NCBI GenBank assembly: GCA_965652565.1
Contig: CBFGWL010000005.1
Span: forward strand, 7,075 to 71,074
Length of the DNA: 64,000 nucleotides
Direction: 5' to 3'
Source: RSA11 sp965652565
GTDB lineage: Bacteria > Actinomycetota > Thermoleophilia > Solirubrobacterales > 70-9
Shown piece after piece: positions 1 through 8,450 of the stretch (position 1 is its first letter; each line of letters begins with the position of its first letter). Made by a program: the position numbers and the translations under genes. A model generated the notes under the pieces. The model saw nothing but the letters and a program-made list of their open reading frames with translations. It was not told where the DNA came from and searched no databases.

Positions 1-948
1 CCGCTCGCGGATGACATCGACCTCGACGCGCTCGCCGGCCAGACCCCGGGCTTCACCGGCGCGGACCTGGCGAACCTGATCAACGAGGCCGCCCTGCTCA
101 CCGCGCGCTCCGGCAAGCGCGAGATCGGCATGGAGGAGCTCGAGGAAGGGATCATGCGCGTGATCGCGGGCCCCGAGAAGAAGACCCGCGTCATGTCCGA
201 GAAGGAGCGGCTCGTCACCGCCTACCACGAGATGGGCCACGCGATCGTCGGCCACGTGCTGCCGAACTGCGATCCCGTCCACAAGATCTCGATCATCGGC
301 CGCGGCCAGGCGCTCGGCTACACGATCTCGCTGCCCGGCGAGGACAAGTTCCTCACGACCCGGGCGGAGCTCGGCGACACGATGGCGATGACGCTCGGCG
401 GGCGCGCCGCCGAGGAGATCGTCTTCGGCGAGATCACCACCGGCGCCTCGAACGATTTGGAGAAGGTCACCGCGACCGCGAAGCAGATGGTGATGCGCTA
501 CGGCATGTCCGAGCGCCTCGGCCCGCGGGTGTTCGGGCACGACCGCGGCCAGCCGTTCCTCGGCCGTGAGTTCTCGTCGGAGCCCGACTACTCGGACGAG
601 ATCGCGCGCGAGATCGACGACGAGATCCGGCGCATCGTCGAGGAGGCGCATCAGACCGCCAAGGACATCCTCATCGAGTACCGCGAGCAGCTCGACCGCA
701 TCTCGAAGATCCTGATCGAGCGCGAGACGATCGACGCGAAGCAGTTCGAGGCCCTGCTCGAGGGTGCCTCCGAGGAAGAGGTGTTCGGCCCCTCCGACGA
801 GGAGTCCGAGCCCGAGCCGCAGCCCGAGCCCGAGCCCGAGGCGGAGCGCAAGGCCGGCCGCGAGGGCCCGCGCCCCGTCACGCGCCCGCGCCCGGGGTTC
901 GCCGGCGGCAGCGCCGAGATGCGCTCCGACGGGCCCAAGGGCCCGTAG
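1..948 (+). CDS. ftsH: ATP-dependent zinc metalloprotease FtsH, C-terminal part
   Basis: This is a membrane-anchored AAA+ protease that degrades misfolded membrane proteins and short-lived regulators. The 5' end lies outside the window; 315 codons remain, open from base 1. The first ~40 residues are the end of the AAA+ lid, with the typical TPGFTGADLANL. The protease domain follows. HEMGH at bases 226-240 carries the two zinc histidines and the catalytic Glu, and ASNDLEKVT (~450-476) supplies the third ligand Asp. The last ~55 residues form an acidic Glu-Pro repeat followed by a basic Pro/Arg/Gly tail. This is low-complexity sequence typical of actinobacterial FtsH and probably disordered. 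The gene lies directly upstream of the folate genes, as in many Gram-positive bacteria, but folE, often found between ftsH and folP, is absent here. Confidence 0.96.
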   Translation, partial: PLADDIDLDALAGQTPGFTGADLANLINEAALLTARSGKREIGMEELEEGIMRVIAGPEKKTRVMSEKERLVTAYHEMGHAIVGHVLPNCDPVHKISIIGRGQALGYTISLPGEDKFLTTRAELGDTMAMTLGGRAAEEIVFGEITTGASNDLEKVTATAKQMVMRYGMSERLGPRVFGHDRGQPFLGREFSSEPDYSDEIAREIDDEIRRIVEEAHQTAKDILIEYREQLDRISKILIERETIDAKQFEALLEGASEEEVFGPSDEESEPEPQPEPEPEAERKAGREGPRPVTRPRPGFAGGSAEMRSDGPKGP

Positions 949-976
949 CCGTCGTCCGACAGGGGAGGGGGTCGAG

Positions 977-982
977 TAGGTT
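977..982 (+). promoter_or_regulatory. -10 hexamer TAGGTT of folP (leaderless start)
   Basis: TAGGTT ends 7 nt before the GTG at 990. This matches the TANNNT-N6-10-start pattern seen throughout the window and favours GTG 990 over the overlapping TTG 981 as the folP start. A purine-rich GGGGAGGGGG at 962-971 could instead serve TTG 981 as a ribosome site. Confidence 0.5.
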
Positions 983-989
983 GCCCGCC

Positions 990-1805
990 GTGCGCGTGAT
1001 GGGCATCGTCAACGTGACGCCGGACTCGTTCTCCGACGGCGGCCTCTTCCTCGACCCGAAGGCCGCGATCGCGCACGGCCGCGAGTTGATCGCCGAGGGC
1101 GCGGACATCCTCGACGTGGGCGGCGAGTCCACGCGTCCAGGCGCCGCGCCCGTGCCCGCCGCCGAGGAGCGCGAGCGCACCGCGCCCGTCGTCGCGGCGC
1201 TCGCCGGGGCCGGGGCGGCCCTCTCGATCGACACGTCCAAGGCCGAGGTCGCGAGCGCGGCGCTCGACGCGGGCGCCGCGATCGTCAACGACGTGACCGC
1301 GCTGCGGGGCGACCCGGAGCTCGCCGACCTGTGCGCGGAGCGCGAGTGCACCGTCGTGCTCATGCACATGCTCGGCACGCCCCGCACGATGCAGGACGAC
1401 CCGCGCTACGACGACGTGGTCGACGACGTGCGGAGCTTTCTCGCCGAGCGCATCGAGCACGCCGTGAGCCGGGGCATCGCCGAGGAGAGGATCTGGATCG
1501 ATCCGGGCATCGGCTTCGGCAAGACGGTCGACCACAACCTCGAGCTGCTGCGCCGCCTCGACGAGTTCCGCACGCTCGGCCGGCCGATCCTGATCGGCAC
1601 GTCGCGCAAGAGCTTCATCGGCTCGGTGACGGGGCGCGACGTAGGCGAGCGCCTGGGCGGGACGATTGCCTCGAACGTGCTGGCGTACACGCGCGGCGCC
1701 GAGGTCTTCCGCGTGCACGACGTCGCCCCGGTGCGCGACGCGTTGCGGGTGGCCGCGGCCATCGCCGGGGAGCCGTGGGGCGAGGACGAGCGGCCCGCGG
1801 GCTGA
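990..1805 (+). CDS. folP: Dihydropteroate synthase FolP
   Basis: This enzyme condenses 6-hydroxymethyl-7,8-dihydropterin diphosphate with p-aminobenzoate to form dihydropteroate in cytoplasmic folate synthesis; it is the sulfonamide target. From GTG 990 the protein is 271 residues, normal for the family. It has the hallmark N-terminal GIVNVTPDSFSDGG loop, then GGESTRPGA, the pterin-binding DPGIGFGK and the C-terminal GTSRKSFIG signature. GTG 990 puts a -10-like TAGGTT 7 nt upstream. TTG 981 would add three residues (MPA) and would have a G-rich ribosome site, so the start is not certain. It is the first of three folate genes (folP, folB, folK), separated from folB by 63 nt that contain folB's own -10 element. 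Confidence 0.95.
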   Translation: MRVMGIVNVTPDSFSDGGLFLDPKAAIAHGRELIAEGADILDVGGESTRPGAAPVPAAEERERTAPVVAALAGAGAALSIDTSKAEVASAALDAGAAIVNDVTALRGDPELADLCAERECTVVLMHMLGTPRTMQDDPRYDDVVDDVRSFLAERIEHAVSRGIAEERIWIDPGIGFGKTVDHNLELLRRLDEFRTLGRPILIGTSRKSFIGSVTGRDVGERLGGTIASNVLAYTRGAEVFRVHDVAPVRDALRVAAAIAGEPWGEDERPAG

Positions 1806-1868
1806 AGTTCGGCCCGCGTTGCCGGCGCCGTCAGGCGCGCGCCGCCCGCACCGACTAGATTCGCGCCC

Positions 1869-2282
1869 ATGGACGCGCACGGCAGCGACGCGGAGACCTC
1901 GGTCGAGATCGAGATCCGCGGGCTCTCGATCTACACGCATCACGGCGTCTCCGACGCCGAGCAGGAGGTGGGGCAGCGGCTCGAGTTCGACGTGAGCTTC
2001 GACGTCCCCGCGCCGGACGCGCTGCTCACCGACCGGATCGAGGACACGATCGACTACGGCGAGGTGTGCGATCTGATCGCCCTCGCCGCCACCGAGCGCA
2101 GCTACAGGACGCTCGAGCGGCTCTGCCACGTGATCGTGGAGCGCCTCGTCGAGCGCTACGGCTGCGAGCACGTACGCGTGCGCGCCGCCAAGCCCGAGCC
2201 GCCCTTGCCGCTCTCGCTCGACCAGGTGGCGGTCGAGGTCGTCCACGACGCCGACCCCGACGACGAGGATGACGGCGCCTGA
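1869..2282 (+). CDS. folB: Dihydroneopterin aldolase FolB
   Basis: FolB converts 7,8-dihydroneopterin to 6-hydroxymethyl-7,8-dihydropterin plus glycolaldehyde, upstream of FolK and FolP. The 137-residue protein has the family opening EIEIRGLSIYTHHGVSDAEQ, in which the Tyr and the following Glu belong to the active site. DTIDYGEVCDLI lies mid-protein and KPEPPLPLSLDQVAVEV at the C-terminus. The ATG at 1869 is preceded by TAGATT (1856-1861) with a 7-nt gap and no Shine-Dalgarno site, so a leaderless transcript is likely. The last 14 nt overlap folK, which indicates translational coupling. Confidence 0.95.
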   Translation: MDAHGSDAETSVEIEIRGLSIYTHHGVSDAEQEVGQRLEFDVSFDVPAPDALLTDRIEDTIDYGEVCDLIALAATERSYRTLERLCHVIVERLVERYGCEHVRVRAAKPEPPLPLSLDQVAVEVVHDADPDDEDDGA

Positions 2283-2787
2283 GCAGGGCAGCGAGCGCGT
2301 CGGCTATCTCGGCCTGGGCTCGAACGTCGGCGAGCGCACCGCCAACCTGCGGCGCGCGGTCGAGCTGCTCGCAGAACACGGGGTGGTGGTCGAGGCTGTC
2401 TCGTCGGCGTACGAGACCGAGCCCGTCGGCGAGATCCTCGATCAGCCTGACTTCCTGAACGCTGCGGCGCGGATCCGCACCGACTTGGATCCCTTGCCGC
2501 TGCTCGACCTCTGCAAGGTCGTGGAGGCCGAGCTGGGCCGCGCCTTCGGCGGCCCGCGCCACGGCCCGCGGCCGATCGACGTGGACCTGCTTTTGCTCGG
2601 CGACATCGAGTTCGAGCACGAGCGCCTGCGCCTGCCGCACGCCGAGGTGACGAGCCGGCGCTTCGTGCTCGTGCCCCTGCTCGAGCTCGACCCGGACCTG
2701 GCGCTGCCCGACGGCACGCGCCTCGCCGACGTCCTCGCCGGCCTGGGCCCGGGGCAGCGCGTCGAGCGGGTCGGCCCGCTGCGCTAA
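2269..2787 (+). CDS. folK: 2-amino-4-hydroxy-6-hydroxymethyldihydropteridine pyrophosphokinase FolK
   Basis: FolK transfers pyrophosphate from ATP to 6-hydroxymethyl-7,8-dihydropterin, giving the FolP substrate. The 172-residue protein shows the HPPK signatures GYLGLGSNVGER at the N-terminus, YETEPVG, LGRAFGGPRHGPRPIDVDLLLL (the central magnesium- and ATP-binding block with the paired acidic residues) and LPHAEVTSRRFVLVPL. It starts inside the end of folB (14-nt overlap), consistent with one operon. Its stop overlaps by 4 nt the stop of the convergent GST-like gene. Confidence 0.95.
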   Translation: MTAPEQGSERVGYLGLGSNVGERTANLRRAVELLAEHGVVVEAVSSAYETEPVGEILDQPDFLNAAARIRTDLDPLPLLDLCKVVEAELGRAFGGPRHGPRPIDVDLLLLGDIEFEHERLRLPHAEVTSRRFVLVPLLELDPDLALPDGTRLADVLAGLGPGQRVERVGPLR

Positions 2788-3533
2788 GCGGCGCGCGTGG
2801 TCGCGAGCGGCTCGAGCCACGCCTCCGGCAGCACCGGAGGCAGATGACCGGGGTATTCCGGGATGACCTCGAGCGCGTGCTCGCCGGCCGGGCGCCCCTC
2901 GATGTGCGGGCGCAGGTCGTCGAGCGTGAGCGCCAGCCGGATCGACGCGGCGATCTGGAAGTCGGCCGCGGTGCGCCCGCCGAGGGTGCCGTCGGCGAGC
3001 CAGTCGTCGATCCGCTTCAGCATGCCGGGCAGGGCAGCGAGGTCGTCGCGCACCCGGGGGTCGTTGATCCCGTGCATGCGGAACTCGGCGGCGATGATCG
3101 GCGCCGCCGTCTTGACCGCGAGCCCGAGCGGCACGCCCAGCCGCGCGCCCTCGGCGTAGCTGCGCAGGGCGTCACGGTTGCGCTTGAAGGCGTTCCAGAG
3201 GATGCGGCGCACGGCGCGCTGCGGGACCTCCTCGGCCCAGCGCTCGGCGTCCTCGATGGCCACGCGCTCGACCGGGTCGCTCGGGAAGAGCGCGGGCTCG
3301 GGCTGGATGCGGTCGAGCGCTTTGGAGATCGCGCGCGAGCCGGTGATCCGCTCGCCGTCGATGCGCAGCGAGGGGATCGTCGTGCCCGGGAAGCGCAGCG
3401 CCCAGAGCACCCCGTGGCTGACCACGGGCATGAGATCCACGCGGCGGTAGGCGATGCCCTTGTGCTCGAGCATGCCCCGCACCGCCATCGCCGGGTGCGA
3501 GCCGGGGATCACATAGAGGGTCGCGCGCGGCAC
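2784..3533 (-). CDS. Glutathione S-transferase N-terminal-like (thioredoxin-fold) protein
   Basis: The 249-residue protein opens with a thioredoxin/GST-type fold: LYVIPGSHPAMAVRGMLEHKGI, then TTIPSLRIDGERITGSRAIS, which matches the cis-Pro and the Ser-rich glutathione-site loop of GST N-domains. The remainder is helical, as in GST C-domains. Actinobacteria usually make mycothiol rather than glutathione, so the thiol substrate is unknown and a binding role is possible. It starts at GTG 3533, with TAGGAA seven bases upstream, an imperfect leaderless -10. The gene is convergent with folK (4-nt overlap of the ends) and divergent from coaX. The assignment rests on the N-terminal pattern only. Confidence 0.7.
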   Translation of the reverse strand: MPRATLYVIPGSHPAMAVRGMLEHKGIAYRRVDLMPVVSHGVLWALRFPGTTIPSLRIDGERITGSRAISKALDRIQPEPALFPSDPVERVAIEDAERWAEEVPQRAVRRILWNAFKRNRDALRSYAEGARLGVPLGLAVKTAAPIIAAEFRMHGINDPRVRDDLAALPGMLKRIDDWLADGTLGGRTAADFQIAASIRLALTLDDLRPHIEGRPAGEHALEVIPEYPGHLPPVLPEAWLEPLATTRAA

Positions 3534-3655
3534 AGCCGGATTCCTACCACGCGGCGCTCGCCGGGGTCCCCGGCCACCCGCGCGTCGCTGGGGGCGCGCT
3601 TGCGCGGCCGGGCGATCGGCGGCACCTACCGGCCGTCCGCGGGTATGTTGCGCGC

Positions 3656-4423
3656 GTGCTGCTCGCCGTCGACGTTGGCAACACTCAGACCCACCTCGGC
3701 GCCTTCAGAGGCGCCGAGCTGCTGGAGCACTGGCGGTTTCAGACCCGAGCCGGGATGACCGGCGACGAGATGGCCGAGCGCATCTCCGCGTTCATGGCGC
3801 TGCGCGGCATGGCGCTCAACGACGTGGAGGCCGTGATCGTCTCCTCCGTCGTGCCGCCCCTGGGCGCGCAGTACGAGCTGCTCGTCGAGCGCTACATCCC
3901 GGGCGGGCGCTTCTTCGCCATCGGCCCCGGCCTGCGCACGGGGATGCCGATCCGGATCGACAACCCCCACGAGGCGGGCGCCGACCGGCTCGTCAACGCG
4001 GTCGCCGCCTACGAGCGCTTCCAAAGCGCCTGCGTCGTCGTGGACTTCGGTACCGGCATCAACTTCGACGCCGTCTCGGCGGCCGGCGAGTACGTCGGCG
4101 GCGCGATCGCGCCGGGCGTCGAGATCTCGCTCACCGCGCTCACCGAGCGGGGCGCCCGCATCCCGCGCATCGATCTCGACGAGCCCGCCACCGCGATCGG
4201 CAAGTCCACGCGCGCGGCGATCCAGTCCGGCGTGGTCTACGGCTTCGCCGGCCTGATCGACGGCATCGCCGCGCGGATCGCGGACGAGCTGGGTGGCGAC
4301 GTCCCCTTCGTCGCGACGGGCGGGCTGGCCGAGGCGATCGTGCCGTTCTGCGAGTCGATCAGCGAGGTGGACGAGCTGCTCACGCTCAAGGGCCTGCGCC
4401 TGATCTACGAGCGGAACGCGTAG
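3656..4423 (+). CDS. coaX: Type III pantothenate kinase CoaX
   Basis: CoaX phosphorylates pantothenate in the first step of coenzyme A synthesis; type III enzymes are insensitive to CoA feedback. The 255-residue protein has the ASKHA-fold nucleotide motif LLAVDVGNTQTHLG at the N-terminus, the type III motif GADRLVNAVAAYE (around residues 103-115), CVVVDFGTGINFDAV with the catalytic Asp, and GGAIAPGVEIS. The GTG start at 3656 lies 6 nt after TATGTT (3644-3649), consistent with leaderless expression. In Bacillus coaX sits just downstream of ftsH, so its presence in this block fits ancestral gene order. Confidence 0.95.
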   Translation: MLLAVDVGNTQTHLGAFRGAELLEHWRFQTRAGMTGDEMAERISAFMALRGMALNDVEAVIVSSVVPPLGAQYELLVERYIPGGRFFAIGPGLRTGMPIRIDNPHEAGADRLVNAVAAYERFQSACVVVDFGTGINFDAVSAAGEYVGGAIAPGVEISLTALTERGARIPRIDLDEPATAIGKSTRAAIQSGVVYGFAGLIDGIAARIADELGGDVPFVATGGLAEAIVPFCESISEVDELLTLKGLRLIYERNA

Positions 4424-4459
4424 CGGGCGCGCGCGGCCGATCTGCTACAGCATTACCCC

Positions 4460-5476
4460 GTGCAGCCGCCGCTGACAGAGCCGTTTCGCATCGCGCATAT
4501 CGAGCTGCCGAACCGCGTGCTGCTCGCGCCGCTCGCGGGGATCGGCAACTGGTTCGTGCGTCTGCAGGCGCGCCGCTACGGCGCGGGCCTCGCCGTGTCC
4601 GAGATGGTCTCGAGCTTCGCGATCAAGCACGGCAACGAGCGCACGCTGCGCGAGCTGCTCCGCATTCACCCCGAGGAGCACCCGGTCTCGATGCAGCTCT
4701 TCGGCCCCGACCCCGACGCGATGCGCGAGGCCGCCGCGCGCGTCGCGGAAGCCGGGGCGGACCTGATCGACCTGAACATGGGCTGTCCCGTGAAGAAGGT
4801 CCTGAAGACCGGCGCGGGCGCCGCGCTGCTGCGCGAGCCCGAGCGCGCCGTGGCGGTCGCGCGCGCGGCGCGGGAGGGTAGCGGCTTGCCGGTGACGGTC
4901 AAGCTGCGCTCGGGCGTCGAGCCGGGCGACCGCAGTGGCTACGAGCTGGCGCTGCGACTCGCCGACGACGCCGGCGTGGCGGCCATCGCCTTCCACCCGC
5001 GCCCCGCCGCGGTCCACCACAAGGGGAAGCCCGACTACGCGATGGCTCGCGAGCTGGTCGGCGAGCTGCGTGCGCGCGGCCACGACTGCCCCGTGATCAT
5101 CTCGGGCGGCCTGCGCACGCCCGAGCGGGCGCGCCGGGCGTACGAGGAGTCCGGGGCTGACGCCGTGATGATCGCCCGCGGGGGCCTCGGCTACCCCTGG
5201 ATCTTCGCGGAGCTGACGGGCCGCCGCCTGACGCCGCCGGAGCGCGACGAGATCATCGACGAGCTGCTCTGGGTGATCGCCCGGGCGCGCGAGCACTGGG
5301 GCCCGGACCGCGCCGTGCGCAACCTCCGCAAGTTCTATCCCTGGTATCTCGACCGGCTCGGAGTGCCGGGCCGGGAGGCCGACGCCTACCAGCGCACGGA
5401 CTCGCTGGAGGAGGTCGAGGAGATGCTGGAGGGCCTGCGCGAGCGGCTTGCGGAACCCGTTCAGACGGCCGCTTGA
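4460..5476 (+). CDS. dusB: tRNA-dihydrouridine synthase (DusB type)
   Basis: This flavoenzyme reduces specific uridines in the tRNA D-loop to dihydrouridine using FMN and NADPH. The 338-residue protein has a TIM-barrel catalytic domain. LLAPLAGIGNWFVR binds FMN, LNMGCPVKKVLKTGAGAALL carries the catalytic Cys and the Lys, and VKLRSGV, IAFHPRPAAVHHKG and VIISGGLRTPE are further FMN-binding signatures. A C-terminal helical domain follows the GGLGYPWIFAEL signature. The start is GTG 4460, with TACAGC 8 nt upstream as a weak -10. dusB next to lysS is the same order as Bacillus yacF-lysS. Confidence 0.93.
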   Translation: MQPPLTEPFRIAHIELPNRVLLAPLAGIGNWFVRLQARRYGAGLAVSEMVSSFAIKHGNERTLRELLRIHPEEHPVSMQLFGPDPDAMREAAARVAEAGADLIDLNMGCPVKKVLKTGAGAALLREPERAVAVARAAREGSGLPVTVKLRSGVEPGDRSGYELALRLADDAGVAAIAFHPRPAAVHHKGKPDYAMARELVGELRARGHDCPVIISGGLRTPERARRAYEESGADAVMIARGGLGYPWIFAELTGRRLTPPERDEIIDELLWVIARAREHWGPDRAVRNLRKFYPWYLDRLGVPGREADAYQRTDSLEEVEEMLEGLRERLAEPVQTAA

Positions 5477-5489
5477 GCGCCGCTATAAT
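5460..5489 (+). promoter_or_regulatory. Promoter upstream of greA
   Basis: TATAAT at 5484-5489 is a perfect -10 hexamer, with TTCAGA (5460-5465, 4 of 6 matches to TTGACA) 18 nt upstream. The -35 overlaps the 3' end of dusB. Predicted transcription begins near 5496, giving greA a leader of ~110 nt, unlike most genes in this window. Confidence 0.55.
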
Positions 5490-5604
5490 CCCGCGCTCAG
5501 CCCGAGTCGTGCGCCCGGACACCGCGTACGAATCGGGCCTTTGTACATGAATGAGGCCTGCGCCTGGCGCGGGCCAAAAGCAACCAGGAAAGGTCCCCAA
5601 GAAC

Positions 5605-6084
5605 TTGGCTCGCGAGACCCCGATCACACAGGAAGGCCTGGAGAAGCTCAAGGCCGAGATCGAGTACCTCTCCACGACCAAGCGTCGTGAGGTGGCGGAG
5701 CGCATCAAGGAAGCGCGGGAGTTCGGCGACATCTCGGAGAACTCCGAGTACGACGACGCGAAGAACGAGCAGGCTCTGCTCGAGCAGCGGATCGCGCAGC
5801 TCGAGGAGCGGCTCCGCCGGGCGACCGTCATCGACGCCTCGCAGATCGACAACGACGTCGTGCAGGTCGGCAATCGCGTCTACGTGAAGGACCAGAAGTC
5901 CGGCGAATCCAAGAAGTTCCAGATCGTCGGATCGACCGAGGCAAACCCGGCCGAGCAGAAGCTCTCGAACGAGTCGCCGATCGGCAAGGCGCTCCTCGGC
6001 CACAAGCGCGGCGACATCGTCACGATCGACGTGCCGCGCGGCCCCAAGAAGAAGCTCAAGATCACGAAGATCGAGGCGGTCTGA
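5605..6084 (+). CDS. greA: Transcription elongation factor GreA
   Basis: GreA enters the RNA polymerase secondary channel and stimulates cleavage of backtracked transcripts. From TTG 5605 the protein has 159 residues, the usual family length. An in-frame ATG at 5551 would add 18 residues (MRPAPGAGQKQPGKVPKN) unlike GreA. TTG 5605 has AGGAAAGG at 5586-5593, a reasonable ribosome site, so I prefer it. The N-terminal coiled coil includes the tip motif EFGDISENSEYDDAKNEQAL, whose acidic residues hold the catalytic magnesium. The C-terminal FKBP-like domain includes NESPIGKALLGHKRGD. A good promoter lies at 5460-5489. Confidence 0.94.
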   Translation: MARETPITQEGLEKLKAEIEYLSTTKRREVAERIKEAREFGDISENSEYDDAKNEQALLEQRIAQLEERLRRATVIDASQIDNDVVQVGNRVYVKDQKSGESKKFQIVGSTEANPAEQKLSNESPIGKALLGHKRGDIVTIDVPRGPKKKLKITKIEAV

Positions 6085-6160
6085 GCCGCCTCGCTCCCGT
6101 GGGCGCGCGCCGGGGAGCGCGGTGCCGCCGCGCGCCCGGGCGCGCTAGGCTCGCCGCCGC

Positions 6161-7663
6161 GTGACGAGCGAATCCGACAACACCCCCGAGGCCGAGCGCG
6201 AAGAATCCGCCGAGCAGCCGGCGGTCATCGCCGAGCGCCGCGAGAAGCTCGCGCGCCTGCGCGATGAGGGCATCGAGCCTTTCCCGTACAGCTTCCCCGA
6301 CCGCGTCGAGATCGCCTCGGTGCGCGAGGCGCACGAGGGTCTCGAGGCGGGGGAGGAGACCGACGCGTCCTATCGCGTCGCGGGCAGGATTACGGCCCGC
6401 CGCGACATGGGCCGCTCGGCGTTCATCGACCTCGTGGATCGCTCGGGCAAGCTGCAGCTGCAGTCGCGCACCAACGAGCTCGGCGAGCGGCACGACGCGC
6501 TCGTCGGCCTTGACCTCGGCGACATCATCGGCGTCGAGGGGACGGCCTTCCGCAGCCGGCGCGGCGAGCTCTCCCTGCGCCTGACCGACTGGACGCTGCT
6601 CGCCAAAAGCCTGCGACCGCCGCCCGACAAGTTCCACGGCCTGGAGGACATCGAGGTCCGCTACCGGCACCGCGAACTCGACCTGATCGCCAATGAGGAG
6701 GTCCGCGAGCGCTTCATCGCCCGCGCCAAGGCGGTCGCCGAGATCCGCCGCTGGCTGGACGACCGGGGCTTCATCGAGGTGGAAACCCCCGTGCTCCAGC
6801 CGATCTACGGCGGCGCGCTGGCCCGGCCGTTCGTGACCCACCACAACGCGCTCGACCGGGACTTCTACCTGCGCATCGCGACCGAGCTCTACCTGAAGCG
6901 CTGCATAGTCGGCGGGCTGGAGCGCGTGTATGAGCTTGGCAAGGACTTCCGCAACGAGGGCATCTCGTTCAAGCACAACCCCGAGTTCACGATGCTCGAG
7001 TGGTACGAGGCGTACGCCGACTACGACGACGCGGCGAAGCGCCTGGAGGAGCTCGTCGCCCACGTCGCCCAGGAGGTCTTGGGCACGACCGTCGTCGAGC
7101 GCGACGGTCAGAAGATCGACCTCGCGCCGCCGTGGCGCCGGGTGACCCTGCGCGACGCGATCCGCGAGGAGACCGGCATCGACGTGATGGAGCACCCCAC
7201 GCGCGAGGCGCTCGCCGAGGCGATGGGCGCGGAGCCCGATCCCGAGGAGGGGTGGGGCAAGCTCGTCGACGGGCTGCTCTCCAAGGAGGTCGAGCCGAAG
7301 CTCATCCAGCCGACGTTCATCTACGACTACCCCGTCGAGATGTCCCCGTTCGCGAAGCGCCACCGCAGCGAGGAGGGGCTCGTCGAGCGCTGGGAGGCGT
7401 ACGTCGGCGGCTTTGAGATCGCGAACGCCTTCTCGGAGCTCAACGACCCGGACGAGCAGCGCCGCCGCTTCGAGCAGCAGGCGGAGGAGATCGCCCGCGG
7501 CGACGAAGAGGCCCAGCCGATGGACCTCAACTACATCCAGGCCCTCGAGGCCGGCATGCCGCCCACCGGCGGCGTCGGGCTCGGCATCGACCGCCTGATC
7601 ATGCTGCTCACCGGGACGCACAGCCTGCGCGAGGTCGTGCTCTTCCCGGCGATGCGCGACTGA
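6161..7663 (+). CDS. lysS: Lysine--tRNA ligase, class II
   Basis: LysRS charges tRNA-Lys. The 500-residue protein has the class II layout: an OB-fold anticodon-binding domain (~residues 55-170, RVAGRITARRDMGRSAFIDL), then the catalytic domain with motif 1 (IEVETPVLQPIYGGALARPF), motif 2 (ELGKDFRNEGISFKHNPEFT) and motif 3 (PPTGGVGLGIDRLIMLLTG). The N-terminal ~25 residues are acidic and variable. The GTG start at 6161 lies 9 nt after TAGGCT (6146-6151), fitting leaderless expression. lysS directly after dusB/greA and before clpC follows Bacillus gene order. Confidence 0.96.
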   Translation: MTSESDNTPEAEREESAEQPAVIAERREKLARLRDEGIEPFPYSFPDRVEIASVREAHEGLEAGEETDASYRVAGRITARRDMGRSAFIDLVDRSGKLQLQSRTNELGERHDALVGLDLGDIIGVEGTAFRSRRGELSLRLTDWTLLAKSLRPPPDKFHGLEDIEVRYRHRELDLIANEEVRERFIARAKAVAEIRRWLDDRGFIEVETPVLQPIYGGALARPFVTHHNALDRDFYLRIATELYLKRCIVGGLERVYELGKDFRNEGISFKHNPEFTMLEWYEAYADYDDAAKRLEELVAHVAQEVLGTTVVERDGQKIDLAPPWRRVTLRDAIREETGIDVMEHPTREALAEAMGAEPDPEEGWGKLVDGLLSKEVEPKLIQPTFIYDYPVEMSPFAKRHRSEEGLVERWEAYVGGFEIANAFSELNDPDEQRRRFEQQAEEIARGDEEAQPMDLNYIQALEAGMPPTGGVGLGIDRLIMLLTGTHSLREVVLFPAMRD

Positions 7664-7733
7664 TCGGCGCCGTTCCGACGCCGGATGAGTAACCGGCGCA
7701 CGCGCGGGCGCCCCGCGCTTAGACCCGCGCGCC

Positions 7734-8450
7734 GTGAATCTGTTGCCGGGGATCATCGGCGAGCGTCTCGACGCGCGCCGGATCCGCAAGGCCAAGTTCG
7801 GCCTGGTCGATCGCGCCTGCCGTGACCACGGCGTGCGCTCGCTCGCCGACCTCGGGGGTTGCTGGGGCGTCGACGGCGCCTACCTCTTCCACGCCGTCGA
7901 CAACCATCCGATCGAGCGTGCCGTCGAGGTCGACACCCACCCTACGCCCGGTTTCCGCGAGCGGGCCGCGCGCCACAAGAACGTCGAGCTCGTGCGGAGC
8001 AATTTCGGCTCGCCGGATGCGGTGCAGGCGGTCGGCGACGTCGACGCGGTGATCCTCTATGACGTGCTGCTGCACCAGGTGGACCCCGACTGGGACGAGG
8101 TGCTCGGCGCGTACGGCGAGCGCGTGCGGTGCCTGATCGTCTTCAACCAGCAGTGGACCGGCGGGTCCGAGACCATCCGGCTCCTCGACCTCGGCCCCGA
8201 CGAGTACCTGCGCAACGTGCCGCTGCGCGAGTTCCACGAGCGGGCGCTCGAGCGGCTTGAGGAGATCCACCCCGAGCACGGGCGCCCGTGGCGCGACGTG
8301 CATCACATCATCTGGCAGTGGGGGATCACCGACGCGGACCTGGAGCGCCGCGCCGCCGAGCTCGGCTTCGAGCGCGCCTTCTACGAGGACGTCGGCCGGT
8401 TCCCAGGGCTCGAGAACTTCCGCAACCGGGCCTTCTTGTTCGTGCGGTGA
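7734..8450 (+). CDS. Putative SAM-dependent methyltransferase, class I-like
   Basis: The 238-residue protein has a Rossmann-type opening, SLADLGGCWGVDGAYLFHA (~residues 36-54), as in motif I of class I methyltransferases. EVDTHPTPGFRERA follows at the position of the acidic residue binding the SAM ribose, then VDAVILYDVLLHQVDPDW resembling motif IV. No substrate-recognition domain is recognisable; the second half is rich in acidic and aromatic residues (HHIIWQWGITDADL). The GTG start at 7734 follows TAGACC (7720-7725) by 8 nt. It sits alone between lysS and clpC, where Bacillus has ctsR-mcsA-mcsB, so it is probably an accessory insertion. The substrate is unknown. Confidence 0.6.
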   Translation: MNLLPGIIGERLDARRIRKAKFGLVDRACRDHGVRSLADLGGCWGVDGAYLFHAVDNHPIERAVEVDTHPTPGFRERAARHKNVELVRSNFGSPDAVQAVGDVDAVILYDVLLHQVDPDWDEVLGAYGERVRCLIVFNQQWTGGSETIRLLDLGPDEYLRNVPLREFHERALERLEEIHPEHGRPWRDVHHIIWQWGITDADLERRAAELGFERAFYEDVGRFPGLENFRNRAFLFVR

